In this document: in pieces, positions 51,466 through 62,240 of the stretch
How the letters are laid out: the number at the start of each line of letters is the position of its first letter
How positions within the stretch are numbered: position 1 is the stretch's first letter
Assembly: GCA_002007465.1 (NCBI GenBank)
Contig: LNAC01000009.1
Coordinates: 4,024,986 to 4,088,985 of the forward strand
DNA: 64,000 nt
DNA from: Ailurus styani
Lineage: Eukaryota; Chordata; Mammalia; Carnivora; Ailuridae
Direction: 5' to 3'
Notes under the pieces: model-generated
Databases searched by the model: none
What the model saw: the letters and a program-made list of their open reading frames with translations, nothing else
Told to the model about the DNA's origin: nothing
Made by a program: the position numbers and the translations under genes

Positions 51466-51645
51466 NNNNNNNNNNNNNNNNNNNNNNNNNNNNNNNNNNN
51501 NNNNNNNNNNNNNNNNNNNNNNNNNNNNNNNNNNNNNNNNNNNNNNNNNNNNNNNNNNNNNNNNNNNNNNNNNNNNNNNNNNNNNNNNNNNNNNNNNNNN
51601 NNNNNNNNNNNNNNNNNNNNNNNNNNNNNNNNNNNNNNNNNNNNN
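51466..51645. other. Assembly gap, 180 N
   Basis: Unresolved bases between CTCCCCCCACCCCAC and GGGAAGCCCCCTCCCC; probably a hard-to-sequence C/G-rich tract. Confidence 0.99.
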
Positions 51646-51719
51646 GGGAAGCCCCCTCCCCCCTCCCCCCTGGTACCAAGAAATCAAAGACAGGAGGTAT
51701 TTGGGTGCAAGTATTCCTC

Positions 51720-52060
51720 ATTCTGAACAGAACCGTTAATGTATTCTAAAAAGCTTTTTAGCTGTGGCCTGCTCTGCATGTTATTAATTTCTTTATTACA
51801 GATCTTGTTATTTTCAGAGGTCCCCGGGGACCCATTAACAACGGGTTTTTATGGGAAAGAAGTCGGCTAAAGTGGTGGGAATAACTGCTCCTCAGCCCTG
51901 AGTCTGTAATCGGAGTTGCACCGAGGATAATGTAGGCTGTTTTAATTTCCAAAATAGCAACAGTTCAGACATTTAATTGCAGTTTTATGCCCTTTTTTCA
52001 TGCTGCCGAGTGTAAAATATGTGACCAGTAATATATAACGGCTAACCACGGAGCCACAGC
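51720..52060. promoter_or_regulatory. Possible conserved non-coding element (enhancer-like)
   Basis: A repeat-free, AT-rich island: GTTATTAATTTCTTTATTAC, GGGTTTTTATGGG, GACATTTAATTGCAG and GTTTTATGCCC, plus the perfect 14-bp palindrome GGTCCCCGGGGACC at 51819-51832, whose TCCCCGGGGA core fits an EBF-type site. Resembles developmental enhancers by composition only. Confidence 0.35.
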
Positions 52061-53293
52061 CCGCCCGGCTTCCTCGTGTCTCCTGGAGAGGGACACAGGG
52101 AGGAAGGGAAGGAGGGACCGAAGACCCTGGGTGGGTTTGCCTGAGCCGGGACCCCTGTACAGATTCAGTTCTGCCTCCGGTCCTCTCACGTCTCCAAGCC
52201 TTTCTCCGACTCAGCATCCTTGACGTGAAACCTCATATTCCACCACCCCTCCCCGTTCCCCCACCCCCCGGGGCTTCGACATCCCCTACAGGTTGTAAGT
52301 AAGCACCTGGCCCAGGTGGCCACAGGTGGCCAAGGGCAATAAGGTTGTCCTCAGTCACGAGTCCCTCTTCCTGCCCTCCCCCAAACGCTGAGATTCAAAT
52401 GCACCAAGGAAATGACGGCCCCAGTGGAAATGCACGCTGGGACCGCACCGTGACATGCCCTTGCCCCTTTTCCTGTGTGCCCGCCCTGACCCCCAGTAAA
52501 GGCACTAGCCTGCTGGTCCTTGCGTCTTGACTCCCCACCTGCTCGGTTCAGCCTGCTCCCCGGGGCTTTGTCTCTCTAGGGCCCACGGGGCTCTTCCACT
52601 TCGTTTTCCTAAGCCTCTCCTGGGCGTGCTCCTGCAGCCATCCCTGACCATCACGTAAAAGAACACAGAACAACCTCTTAATGCGGCAACAGCCAGGAAA
52701 TCTTTTCTGAGTGAACTGCAGGAGACTCTGGGGTGATGGTGTAGGGTGCCCAGGCGGCTGGCTCAGTGTCGAGCACCCTGCTGGTGACTCTTAGGTCTGG
52801 TGAGCTGAAAAGCTACTTGTCTTGTGGGCACCAGTAGCCTGCATTTCTTTTCTGATCCCTTCTTCCTTTGGGGACCATTAAAACCTTCTAATGTGTAAGC
52901 TCCCGGAAAGCTGACCTCACGCTAGTGCTGAAGCCTAAAGCAGTGAGTGGTACCTGGTGAAAATCTACAGAGTGGGTGACAAGGATTTCTGTTCCCCTTT
53001 AGTTCCTGCCATCCTGGCACCCAAGAACGGAGCAGCCACGCTCCTTCCGTGGACGCGGCTCAACTCTCTGTGAACAGGTGCTTCTCACGAGTAGAGAGCA
53101 ACTCTCCAGAGTGCGCTGACTTACACAAAACCAGCTGAGGGAGTTTTGTGCTTAGGCTTTGCAAGAACTCCCTTCCCAGATAACTGCCCCTGGATTTCCA
53201 GGGGAGGACGCCCAGCTGTTTTACCAGGAGGACTTGTGCCCCTTGACCCAAGCTGAGATTTTTCACAGAGCAAAGGAGTCTTAATCAATGGCT
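52061..53293. other. Repeat-poor unique sequence
   Basis: No gene, RNA gene or clear transposon is recognised. Frames are 60-90 codons, overlapping and without domains. Confidence 0.4.
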
Positions 53294-53307
53294 GAAATTA
53301 TAATTTG

Positions 53308-53640
53308 GAAAGTCAATCAGAGAAAGACAATTAGTATATGGTTTCACTCCTACGTGGAATATAAGAAACCGAGCAGAGGACGGTAGGGAAAGGGAGGGAA
53401 CACAGGAAGGGAAGTCATCAGAGATGGAGAAAAACCACAGGAGACTCCTAACTCTAGGAAGCAAACTGAGAGTTGTTGGAGGGAAGGGGGCGGAATGGGG
53501 TAGCTGGGAATGGGCATCAAGGACGGTATGTGATGTGAGGGGCGCTGGGTGTCATACGCAACTGATAGATTACTGAACACTACGTCTGAACCGAAGGATG
53601 TATTATGTTTGGCTAATTTAATTTAAATTAAAAAGTAAAA
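53308..53640 (+). mobile_element. Carnivore L1 3' end, short insertion
   Basis: Sense L1 3' end only: GTCAATCAGAGAAAGACAAT, GGTTTCACTCCTACGTGG, GAGAGTTGTTGGAGGGAAG, GGGCGCTGGGTGTCATACG, ending AATTTAAATTAAAAAGTAAAA. Target-site duplication GAAATTATAATTTG (53294-53307) against GAAATTATAACTTG (53641-53654). Confidence 0.94.
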
Positions 53641-53654
53641 GAAATTATAACTTG

Positions 53655-53879
53655 TAAACTTCCGAGCTGTAGAGCCGTTGCATTCCCTGTGCTGGAATGT
53701 TCTGTTGTTAACTTGGTGAAGCTAAGAACCGCCTGTCGCAGAATCTCTTTCCAGAGTAGAGTTCTCTGAAAGAGGAACGTCGAGGTGAGGACGTGTTAGC
53801 TGCACTTACTCTGTGATGGTCTTTGTGGTCAAATACGGTGGTGACAGAGGTCAAGGGTCCAGGGGATCATGTGGCTTTT
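53655..53879. other. Unique sequence, nothing recognised
   Basis: No gene or repeat is recognised. Confidence 0.4.
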
Positions 53880-54625
53880 CTCCGTAATTCTATTAACACG
53901 GACTATGACATTGATTGACTTTCATATGTTGGATTTGTCTGTATTCCTACAACAAATCCTACTTGGCCGTGGCGTACATAATTTTCAAGTTGATGAATTT
54001 GATTTCCTAGTATTCTGTTAAGGATTTTTACATGTATATGCATAAGGGATATTGGTCTATGGCTTTTCATGTGATGTCTTTGTCTGGTTTTGGTATCATG
54101 ATAGCACTAGCTCCAAGGTTTGTGAAGGATTTATGTTAACTTTTCTTTAAAAATTTGGTTGAATTCACCAGTGAAGCCATCTTCTCCTAGGCATTTCTTT
54201 GTGGAAAGTTTTCGATTTCTAATTCAGCCTGTTTACTTGTTACAGGTCTATTCAGTTATTCAACTTAAAAAAAAAAAGCCTGGGACACCTGGGTGTCTCA
54301 GTCAGTTAGGTGTCCGACTCTTGATTTTGCTCAGGTCATGATCTCGGGGTTGTGAGATGGAGGCTGCATCGAGCTCTGTGCTGGGCTTGGAGCCTGCTTA
54401 AGATTTCCTCTCTCCCTCACTAAAAAAATAAAAAAATAAACCAGCCAGTTTCAATAGTTTGTGTCTTCCTAGAAATGTGCCCATTTCTTCTAGATTATTT
54501 AATTTGTTTGCAGTATTTCTTTATAACCTTTTTTTATTTCTGCAAGGTCAGGAGGGCTCGCTCTAATTTCTGAGTGTAGTAATTTGAGTCTTCTCTGGGA
54601 ATGGGACTTTGAAGGGGCATTTTAC
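53880..54625 (-). mobile_element. L1M ORF2-region fragment, antisense
   Basis: ATTCTATTAACACGGACTATG, CTACAACAAATCCTACTTGG, CTTTGTCTGGTTTTGGTATC, GAATTCACCAGTGAAGCCATC and CTAGAAATGTGCCCATTTC follow antisense L1 order on both sides of the SINE. Confidence 0.8.
54281..54440 (+). mobile_element. Can-SINE, older subtype
   Basis: GGGACACCTGGGTGTCTCAG, GACTCTTGATTTTGCTCAGG, CTCGGGGTTGTGAGATGG and TGCTTAAGATTTCCTCTCTCCC, then an A/T tail. The CT-rich part is short. Confidence 0.92.
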
Positions 54626-55049
54626 CATAGTCACAGGCAAAGGGCTAGAGCAGAGCCAGGGAGAGGGGAGGTGAGAATAGTGAAATTAAAATGCCACAAA
54701 GCTTGCTGTTCTTACTGAGATGCAGCCATTGACTTAAAAAAAATAATATTAAATGTTTCCCAGATTGCTGCAAGCCTTTGGTTAATTTCCCAAGTTCTGA
54801 AAAAGTTGTTTCTGACAATTTTTGCCAGTGTTTTCATTACTTTTATGGAGGAGGGAATTTTCAGAGGTCCTTAAAATTGCCATTTTTGCTGATGTCATTC
54901 CTCCTTTTTCTTAGAGGTACATAAAATAATAGTGTTTCTTACAATTGATGACATCTTAGATTTGATAAAATATAGTAAGCTTTAGCTGTAAAACACAGCT
55001 AACTAACTAATGGAAGAGTTAAGAATAAGGTGACATAAAATGCTGGACA
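54626..55049. other. AT-rich sequence, nothing recognised
   Basis: No gene or named repeat is seen; may be decayed LINE. Confidence 0.35.
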
Positions 55050-56923
55050 ATAAAAAAATAGATGATGGGGTTGATATATAAATTAAATATCTTAGTCCTT
55101 ACATTGTTATGAAAAATGACAGAGATATTGATTACTCACTCTTGACTTCGTTACGTCAGTTACTTAGGTTAAGGTGTAAGGATAGCTACTCATGTAAGAG
55201 AAAGAGAATATATAACTTATGAACCAATTAAAAGGAAAACAGAAAATGATTAGTTCAATGGAAGGCAGGAAGAAAGGAAAGAACAAAGAAAAACCCAGTG
55301 AAGAAACACATACAGACACAAAATAGATGTTAAAAATAATCACAAATAAAATAATGATCACGACAAATGTAAATACATTTAATTCACCCATTAAAAGAAA
55401 CAGTTTTTCAGATTGGTTTGAAAATTCAGCTACATATCTGGGGCACCTGGGTGGTTCAGTTGTTTAAGTGTCTGACTTTTGATTTCTGCTCAGGTCATGA
55501 TCTCGGGGTCATGAGATCAAGCCCTCTCGTGGGTTCAGCACCAAGCTGAGTCCGCTTGGGATTCTCTCTCCCTCTGCCCCTCTCCCCACTCACATGTGCT
55601 CTCTCTCTCTCTCAAATAAAAAAAAATCTTAAAAAATTTCAGCTACATATCCTACTTATACCTTAAAAAATGAAATAGGTAATAGTAAATGTATAGATAG
55701 AAATATATTGTAATAAGTAGACTAACTAAAAAGCAGGTGGTATAACAATGTTCATACTAAATGAAGTAAGCTTTAAAGAAAAGAGGGTTAAGAAAAGTGG
55801 GTGAACTTCCCAGGAAAAGATAACACTGAACTTGATATAGCCTAGAATGCATTAAGCAAAAATTAACAAATCTTCAATTATACTAGATTTTAACACATTT
55901 GAGATGGAATAAGGAAAAAAAAACTAGTAACAATAAAGAAGATATAGAAGACTAGACAATAGTGTTAACTATTAGTTAATATAAAGAACACCTGTAGAAT
56001 TCTGAATATAGCAAATGGAGAATATATATTCTCTTCATGTAGGCATGGAGTGCTTATAAATATCAACCCATTCTATCACGTAAAAGAAGACTCAACAAAA
56101 TAAAGAAACACTATCTCACAGAACTCATGAAATTAGAATTTAATAATAAAGGCTAACCGGTATGGGATAACATCTGTAAATAATTAATGGATTAAAGAAG
56201 CAATTATAACATAAATTATACATATTTTTAACAGAAAAAAACCAAATATTCATAAATGAACAACTAAAACTCTACACACCAAAACCTGTAGATAGTGTCT
56301 AGGTGGATATTGGAGAGAAAATTATAGCCTTGAAATAACTTGAACCAAATTTTCAACTCAAGAAGATTTTTAAAAATGAACTAGAACAAAAAAACAACAG
56401 AAGTTAACAACAAAATCAAAAGTTAACTCTTTGAAAAGACTAATAGATAACATTAAGGTTAATGAAGGGAAAAAAGAAATTTTTAAAAAGGGACATAAGT
56501 ACAGACACAAAGGAGATGAAAAAGATCATAAAGGAATTCTTTGAATGACTCTATGCTAATACATTTTAAACTTACATGGAATAGAGATCTGCTTTATAAA
56601 TCTAAAGTTGATCAATATTAACTTCAGAAAAAAAATAGAAAACACAAATAGACGTATAACCACTTAAGAATTTGACCTAAAATGAAAACATCAGAACTTG
56701 GATAGTTTCCAGATGAGTTTTACCAAAATTTCAAGAAACAGGTTAACTCCCTTCTTGAACTGTTTCATGAATAGAAAGAGAATAAAACTTCACTTCCATC
56801 TCCTTTTCTGTGGCAGAGATAACTTTGATACCAGAATTAGAAAAAAGAGTATGAGAAAGAAAAACGATAAGTCAGCCTCACTTAAGAACACAGATATAAA
56901 AACACTTTAAAAATGTTAGCAAA
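55050..56923 (+). mobile_element. L1M/HAL1-type ORF2-region fragment, sense
   Basis: AT-rich sense LINE: CATACTAAATGAAGTAAGC, GACTCAACAAAATAAAGAAAC, AAATTATAGCCTTGAAATAAC, AACTCTTTGAAAAGACTAATAG, GATGAAAAAGATCATAAAGG, TTTCCAGATGAGTTTTACC. Dense stops; a SINE lies at 55439. Confidence 0.65.
55439..55637 (+). mobile_element. Can-SINE, full length
   Basis: Plus-strand SINE inserted in the LINE; perfect 14-bp target-site duplication TTCAGCTACATATC at 55425-55438 and 55638-55651. Older subtype with GACTTTTGATTTCTGCTC. Confidence 0.96.
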
Positions 56924-57095
56924 GGGCACCTGGGTGGCTCAGTTGGTTGAGCATCTGCCTTTGGAGGGTCATGATCCTAGGGTCCTGGGACCAAGCCCTG
57001 CATCAGGCTCCCTGCTCAGGGGGGTATCCGCTTTTCTCTCCTTCTCCCACTCCCCCTGCTTGTGCTCTCTCTCTCAAATAAATAAATAAAATCTT
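56924..57095 (+). mobile_element. Can-SINE (first of a head-to-tail pair)
   Basis: GGGCACCTGGGTGGCTCAG to AAATAAATAAATAAAATCTT, immediately followed by a second copy with no spacer. Confidence 0.94.
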
Positions 57096-57318
57096 GGGAT
57101 GCCTGGGTGGCTCAGTAGGTTAAGCACCTACCTTGGGCTCAGATCATGATCCCAGTGGTCCTGGGATGGAGTACTGCATCATGCTCTTTGCACAGCGTGG
57201 AGACTGCTTCTCCCTCTGCTTGCCGCTCCCCCTGCTTGTGCTCTCTCTCGCTCTCTCTGTCTCTGACAAATAAATAAATAAAATATTTAAAATAAATAAA
57301 TAAATCTTTAAAAAGAAA
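57096..57318 (+). mobile_element. Can-SINE (second of a head-to-tail pair)
   Basis: GGGATGCCTGGGTGGCTCAG to a degenerate AATAAATAAATAAATCTTTAA tail. It begins at the last tail base of its neighbour. Confidence 0.94.
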
Positions 57319-57868
57319 TAAAATAAACAAAAAGTACATCCAGACAATGGAATAGTATCCAGAGCTAAAAAGAAATGTACTTAAAACCATGAAAGGCCTA
57401 GAGAAAGCTTAAATGCATATTGTTAGGTAAAAGAAGCCAATCTGAGAAGGCCACATACTGTTTGATTCCAATTATATGAAATTTTGGAAAGAGAAAACTA
57501 TGGAGACCATTAAAAAAAAAAAGAGAGAGTAGTTTCCGGGGGTGTTGTGGAGAGATTTTTAGGGCAGTGAAAATACTCTGTATGGTATAATGGCCATAAG
57601 TCATTCTACATTGGTCCAAACCCATAAAATGTCCAACCCCAAGAGAGAACCCTAAGGTAATCTATAGACTTTGGATGATTATGATGTGTCAAAGTAGTTT
57701 CACCTTTGGTTTAAAAAAAGTACCATTCTGGTGAATAAATGTTAATAATGGGGAGGCTGTCTATGTGTAGGGGCAAGGAGTACCTTACTCCTAATTTTGT
57801 TATAAATACAAAACTGCTCTAAAGAATTTGCCTTTTTTTAAAATATTGTCTTAAAAAAAAAAAAAGAA
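57319..57868 (+). mobile_element. L1M 3' end
   Basis: CAATGGAATAGTATCCAGAGC, GTTTGATTCCAATTATATG, GGTGAATAAATGTTAATAATG, GGGGAGGCTGTCTATGTG and AAACTGCTCTAAAGAAT are the sense L1M 3'UTR order, ending in an A-tract. Confidence 0.85.
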
Positions 57869-57869
57869 G

Positions 57870-58060
57870 GAGCGCCTGGGTGGCTCAGTTGGTTAAGCAT
57901 CTGCCTTTGGCTCAGGTCATGATCCCAGTGTCCTGGGATAGAGCCCCGCATCAGGCTCCCTGCCCAGTGGGAAGCCTGCTTCTCTCTCTCCTTCTGCCTC
58001 TCCTCTGGCTTGCGCTCTCTCTCTCTCTCTCTCAAAAATAATAAATAAAATCTAAAAAAA
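57870..58060 (+). mobile_element. Can-SINE, full length
   Basis: GCGCCTGGGTGGCTCAGTTG through the CT-rich region to AATAATAAATAAAATC. First member of a four-element run on the same strand. Confidence 0.95.
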
Positions 58061-58152
58061 TTTTTTTAAATAAAAGAAAAATACATGGAATAATGATAAG
58101 GAAGGTCAGAATACATTTGACACTATTCATTTTTAAAAAATATATGTATTAA

Positions 58153-58258
58153 GGGGCGCCTGGCTGTCTCATTCAGTAGAACATGTGACTCTCAATCTCA
58201 GAGTTGTAGGTTCGAGCCCCACATTGGGTGTAGAGCTTACTTAAAAAAATAAAATCTA
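58153..58258 (+). mobile_element. Short tRNA-Lys-like SINE
   Basis: GGCGCCTGGCTGTCTCATTC (box A-like) and GTTGTAGGTTCGAGCCCCAC (box B GGTTCGAGCCCC intact) with GACTCTCAATCTCAG in the anticodon-arm region and a short A/T tail. It resembles tRNA-Lys closely but is a SINE: the head is altered and no acceptor-stem pairing or CCA is present. Confidence 0.88.
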
Positions 58259-58414
58259 GGGGCACCTCGGTGGCTCAGTACCTTAAGGGTCCAACTCTTG
58301 GTTTCAACCCAAGTCATCATCTCAGGGTAGTGAGATCAAGCCCCACGCTGGGCTCTGCTTGTCCTTCTCCCCCTGCTCCTCCAGCCCAAGCACTTGCTCT
58401 CTCTGTCTCTCAAA

Positions 58415-58445
<31 letters not shown>

Positions 58446-58457
58446 AACCTTAAAGAA
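58259..58457 (+). mobile_element. Can-SINE with (AAAT)n tail
   Basis: GGGGCACCTCGGTGGCTCAG to a run of about nine AAAT units (58410-58445). It starts where the previous element ends. Confidence 0.94.
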
Positions 58458-58520
58458 AGTCTCTCCTTCTACCCCTCCCCCTGCTCACTTACGTTCTCTC
58501 TCAAGTAAATAAAATTTTTT
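58458..58520 (+). mobile_element. Can-SINE 3' fragment
   Basis: GTCTCTCCTTCTACCCCTCCC…CTCTCTCAAGTAAATAAAA is only the CT-rich part and tail of a further SINE. Confidence 0.8.
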
Positions 58521-58599
58521 TAAATAAAAAAATAAACTCTTTTAAAAATAAATGCAATCTTAAAACATTTCTCTAATTTTTTTAAATAGTAAAAATAAA

Positions 58600-58925
58600 A
58601 ATACATCTATTAAGCTAAGCACTGGACAATACAGAAACAAGCAAAACAAAGTTCCTGTTCTTATAGGGTTTGCACTGTAGTGGAAGAGACAGACAAAAAC
58701 AAACCAATAATTTATAATATGTCAGTCCAAAAAAAAAAATAATGTAGGGGAGGGAGGGTAAAGGAAGCTGTGTGTATGTGCATGTGTGTGTTATTTTATA
58801 CAGGGTTCGGGAAGGCCTCACTGATTGAATGATATTTGAAAAAGGCTTGAAGGTCATGAAAGAGTGAACCAGGTGGGATAAGGTAGTTCTAGGCAGTGGG
58901 AATAGCAAGGAAAAACATCTTTTGT
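58600..58925 (+). mobile_element. L2 3' fragment
   Basis: CACTGGACAATACAGAAACAAG, GTTCCTGTTCTTATAGGG, GAGACAGACAAAAACAAACC, GGAAGGCCTCACTGATTG and AGGCAGTGGGAATAGCAAGG follow L2. Confidence 0.75.
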
Positions 58926-59314
58926 ATGATTTTTTAAGATAGAAAATCCAAAAAATAGACATCATTAGAACTAACAAGAGAATTTATCAAGGTTACCAGA
59001 TCCAAGATAAATATTCAGAAACCACTGGGGCTTCTTATGCAATGGCAGCAACCAATTAGGACAAAGAGTGTGAAAAAGAAAAAGATTTCATTTACAATAG
59101 CAACAAAATCAACATAACTATGACTAAATGTAACAGGAGATACACAAGACCTATGTAGAAATGAATTCTATATCTTTATTGATCTAATAAAATTGAATCA
59201 AGTAATATCTAATAATATCTAAAAATAATATCTAAATAAATCAATTATGTTTATCAGTGGAAAGGCTCAGTGTTGTCATGTGAGCCTCCACATATTAATA
59301 TAGAAAATAAATGG

Positions 59315-59508
59315 AGGGCACCTGGGTGGCTCCGTCAGTTAGTTGTCTGCCTTTGGCTCACGTCATGATACCAGGGTCCTGGGATTGAGTCCCACGTTGG
59401 GCTCCTTGCTCAGCGGGGAGCCTGCTTCTCCCTCTCCCTTTGCCTGCTGCTCCCTCTGCTTGAGCTCTCTCTTTCTGTCAAATAAATAAAAAATCTTAAA
59501 AAAAAAAA
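59315..59508 (+). mobile_element. Can-SINE, full length
   Basis: Plus-strand SINE inserted in L1M. Target-site duplication GAAAATAAATGG (59303-59314) against GAAATTAAATGG (59509-59520). Confidence 0.95.
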
Positions 59509-59654
59509 GAAATTAAATGGAATTCCAACCAAAGGCACAGCAAGGTTTTCTGAAGAAACCTGGTAAACTAATCTTAAAATTCCTATGAAGAGAAGGGCCA
59601 AGAATACCTGAGACAATTTTGAAGATGAACAAGAAGATAGGGAGATACTTAGTC

Positions 59655-60095
59655 CTACCAGACTAGGGTAGCTGAAACAAACAAACCTCAACATCTTTAT
59701 GACTCAAACATGATAAAAGTTTATTTCTGGCTTCTATAAATCCCAGATGGATGTTCCTGACCAGTGGGCATCTCTCCTTCAAGCAGCACGTTGTAGACCC
59801 AGTCTTCTTTCATTTTTGGTTTCCATGTTTCAAGGTCACCATGCATGTTTGCATCAAGCTGGTGGAAAAGGAAAGAGAATGAAGGATCATGCATGGAAGC
59901 TTTTGTAAGCAATGCCTAGAAATGGTTACATTGTTTCCATTCATAGCACTGGCCACAACTCAACTCATGTGGCCACACCTAATGGCAGGGAGGCTGGGAG
60001 ACAGAGCCCACCCAGCTGTGGTCCCAAGAACAAGAGGAAACAGATATTGTGAAAAGCTAGCCAGTCTCTGTCATACCTGGTATATATCAAGATTT
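59655..60095. mobile_element. MER-class repeat nested in L1M
   Basis: AAAAGTTTATTTCTGGCTTC, GGGCATCTCTCCTTCAAGC, GAATGAAGGATCATGCATGG, CAACTCAACTCATGTGGCC and CACACCTAATGGCAGGGAGG follow a common dispersed mammalian repeat. Family not assigned. Confidence 0.6.
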
Positions 60096-61645
60096 CTTAG
60101 ACTGATATGATCATCTAAACTGTGCGGTGTGGCACAGGGATAAACAAATAGATCGATAGAACAGGAAACATAGCCCAGAAACTGAATTATACAAGTATTG
60201 GAAGTCCCTACATGACAGGGATAGCTTCACAAGTCAGTGGGGGCAGTGGGGAACCACGTTAACATATGGTGCTGGGACAAGCAGCCATCTCTATGAGAGC
60301 CAATATAAAATAATGTATATGGAAGGACATACACAAAAACCTAGGTGACCTGAGGTCCTAACTGTAAAAGAGCAAACACTTTAAAATAATCTGAAGAAAG
60401 TATCAGAGAATAGCTTATGGTTTTGTTTAGGGAAAGATTTCTCAAACATGGGAAAGACAGAGGGAAAGAAGGGAGGAAACACCAATCGTGAAGGAAAACA
60501 CTGATAAATTTGACTCTCCTTTCTGCTTCATTGTTTTGTCGATGATTGTGCCAAACCACTGTAAAGAAAGACGTCCTCAATGAAAAAAATTCTAAAACCA
60601 CAAATAAAACATTCTCAAAGTGAAAAACTATAAAGGACTAATATTCAGATTACATAACAAACTTCGATAAGATAAAGACAAACAACCAGTAGAAGAGTGG
60701 ACAAAGGATATGAACAACGAATATGCAAGGGAGGATATGGAATTTCCTATGAAAAATTAAAAGATGCCCTAATTCACTCATATTGTGGAAACACAAACAC
60801 AGGTCAACAATAAGATACCAGATCGCACCAATCAAATGGGCAAAAATGTAAAAGTCTGGCAGTACCAAGTATTATTAGCAAGAATGTGAAGAAATGAAGA
60901 CTCTTGCACAGGCAAATTAGTGCAAATACTTTGGAGAGCAATTTAGAAATACAGCTTGACAATATACACATCCTGGGACCCAGCAATTCCTCCCCTTGGT
61001 GTATGTCCCAGAAACATTTTGCTTCTAGACATAAGGAAACAGGCTGGAGGAAGCTCATTGGAGGCTTATCTACAGTTGCAACAAAATTCAGAAACAATCT
61101 GTTTGTCTACCAATAGCAGAGTAAATTAAGAATGTATGGTATTTTTGTGCAATGGGCTACTCTTCCTCCAGTAAAATGAATGAACCTGGGCTCCATGTAG
61201 CAACATAAATCTTAGGAAAATAATGTTGAATGAAAGCAAGTTGAGAATGATCCCATTCCTGTGAATATGTACACAATGGCAAGTAACAGCTCATTTAAAA
61301 ATTAAAAATACTAATTAAAAATACTAATTAAAGTAATACATTAAACAGATTAATAAAAATAATTAAAATAATACTATTTTTTATGGATAGCTACGTAGTT
61401 AACATATAAAAATGTGGTTGGGCAGGACACGCACCAATTTAGAGTTACCTATGAGTTAGTGCTGATGAAAAGAGTAATTAAAAGGAATCAGGATGAGAGC
61501 ACAATCAGATAGAATATGGCAAAACGTTCATGGTTGCTAAACGTGGGTGATGAGCAGAAAGGTGTTATTATATTATCCTCTATTCTTCCATATGTGTGAA
61601 ACATTTCATGTTTAAAATTTTAGTAAGATAATTTCTAAAAATCTT

Positions 61646-61845
61646 TTTTTTTTTTTTAAAGATTTTATTTATTTATTTCACAGAGGGAGAGAGATCACAA
61701 GGAGGCAGAGAGGCAGGCAGAGAGAGAGGGGGAAGCAGGCTCCCCGCTGAGCAGGGAGCCCGATGCGGGCCTCGATCCCAGGACCCTGAGATCATGACCT
61801 GAGCCGAAAGCAGAGGCTTTAACCCACTGAGCCACCCAGGCGCCC
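61646..61845 (-). mobile_element. Can-SINE, young full-length copy
   Basis: Minus-strand SINE at the 3' end of the L1M, with a perfect 16-bp target-site duplication AATTTCTAAAAATCTT at 61630-61645 and 61846-61861. Confidence 0.98.
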
Positions 61846-61861
61846 AATTTCTAAAAATCTT

Positions 61862-62097
61862 AAGGAAGGATTCCGGTTGGCATATCCTGGGTCAGTTGGC
61901 CATTTACAAACGGCCATTTGAATGGCAGTTCTGGCTGTAGCCTCACACACACATGCAGACTTCTTGTCCAGTGTCCTTGCAGTGTCCTTGAGAAGGAAAA
62001 GAGGCAGCACAGGCTGCGCCTGGCAGCACAGGCAATATCAGAGACGACTACTCTGTGCTGGTCCCCAGGGCATAAGCGTATTCCAGGATATCTGGGA
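61862..62097. other. Unique sequence, nothing recognised
   Basis: Includes a GTCCAGTGTCCTTGCAGTGTCCTTGAG local repeat near 61966-61990 (CAGTGTCCTTG twice). No gene. Confidence 0.4.
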
Positions 62098-62240
62098 CAT
62101 TAACCAGGGAGCCCATTAGAATCCCCAAGGAGCTTCCTTCAGGAACCAGACCCAAACCTGCTGAGTCAGAATTTTCCAGGCATTCACGTTTCAAAAAAGG
62201 CTACTTGTTGGTTCTGATGGGAAACCCTGGTTAAAGAATA
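62098..62240 (+). mobile_element. MER5-like hAT transposon fragment
   Basis: CCATTAGAATCCCCAAGGAGC, AACCTGCTGAGTCAGAATTTT, CCAGGCATTCACGTTTC and TGGTTCTGATGGGAAACCC follow the middle of MER5-type elements. The terminal CAGTGGTTCT ends are not preserved. Confidence 0.6.

Larger units (their letters stand above)
58935..61640 (+). mobile_element. L1M ORF2 to 3' end, sense, with insertions
   Basis: Sense old L1: AATTTATCAAGGTTACCAG, TTCATTTACAATAGCAACAAA, then after the insertions ATGGTGCTGGGACAAGC, GTGGACAAAGGATATGAAC, TGGGACCCAGCAATTCCTCC and CATTTCATGTTTAAAATTTT. Interrupted by a SINE (59315) and a MER-class repeat (59655). Frames are destroyed. Confidence 0.75.

Noticed and set aside
51028..51749. 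ORFs of 104-219 codons on both strands near 51.0-51.7 kb
   Set aside because: They cross the 180-N gap and the GA-rich tract; composition is extreme (S, L, P) and no domain is visible.
58153..58258. Functional tRNA-Lys gene
   Set aside because: Box A and B resemble tRNA-Lys, but the acceptor stem does not pair and an A/T-rich SINE tail follows; two related elements occur in the window.
57870..58520. Direct repeats resembling a CRISPR array
   Set aside because: The repeats are ~200-bp SINEs of differing age in a mammalian genome; there are no regular short repeats, spacers or cas genes.
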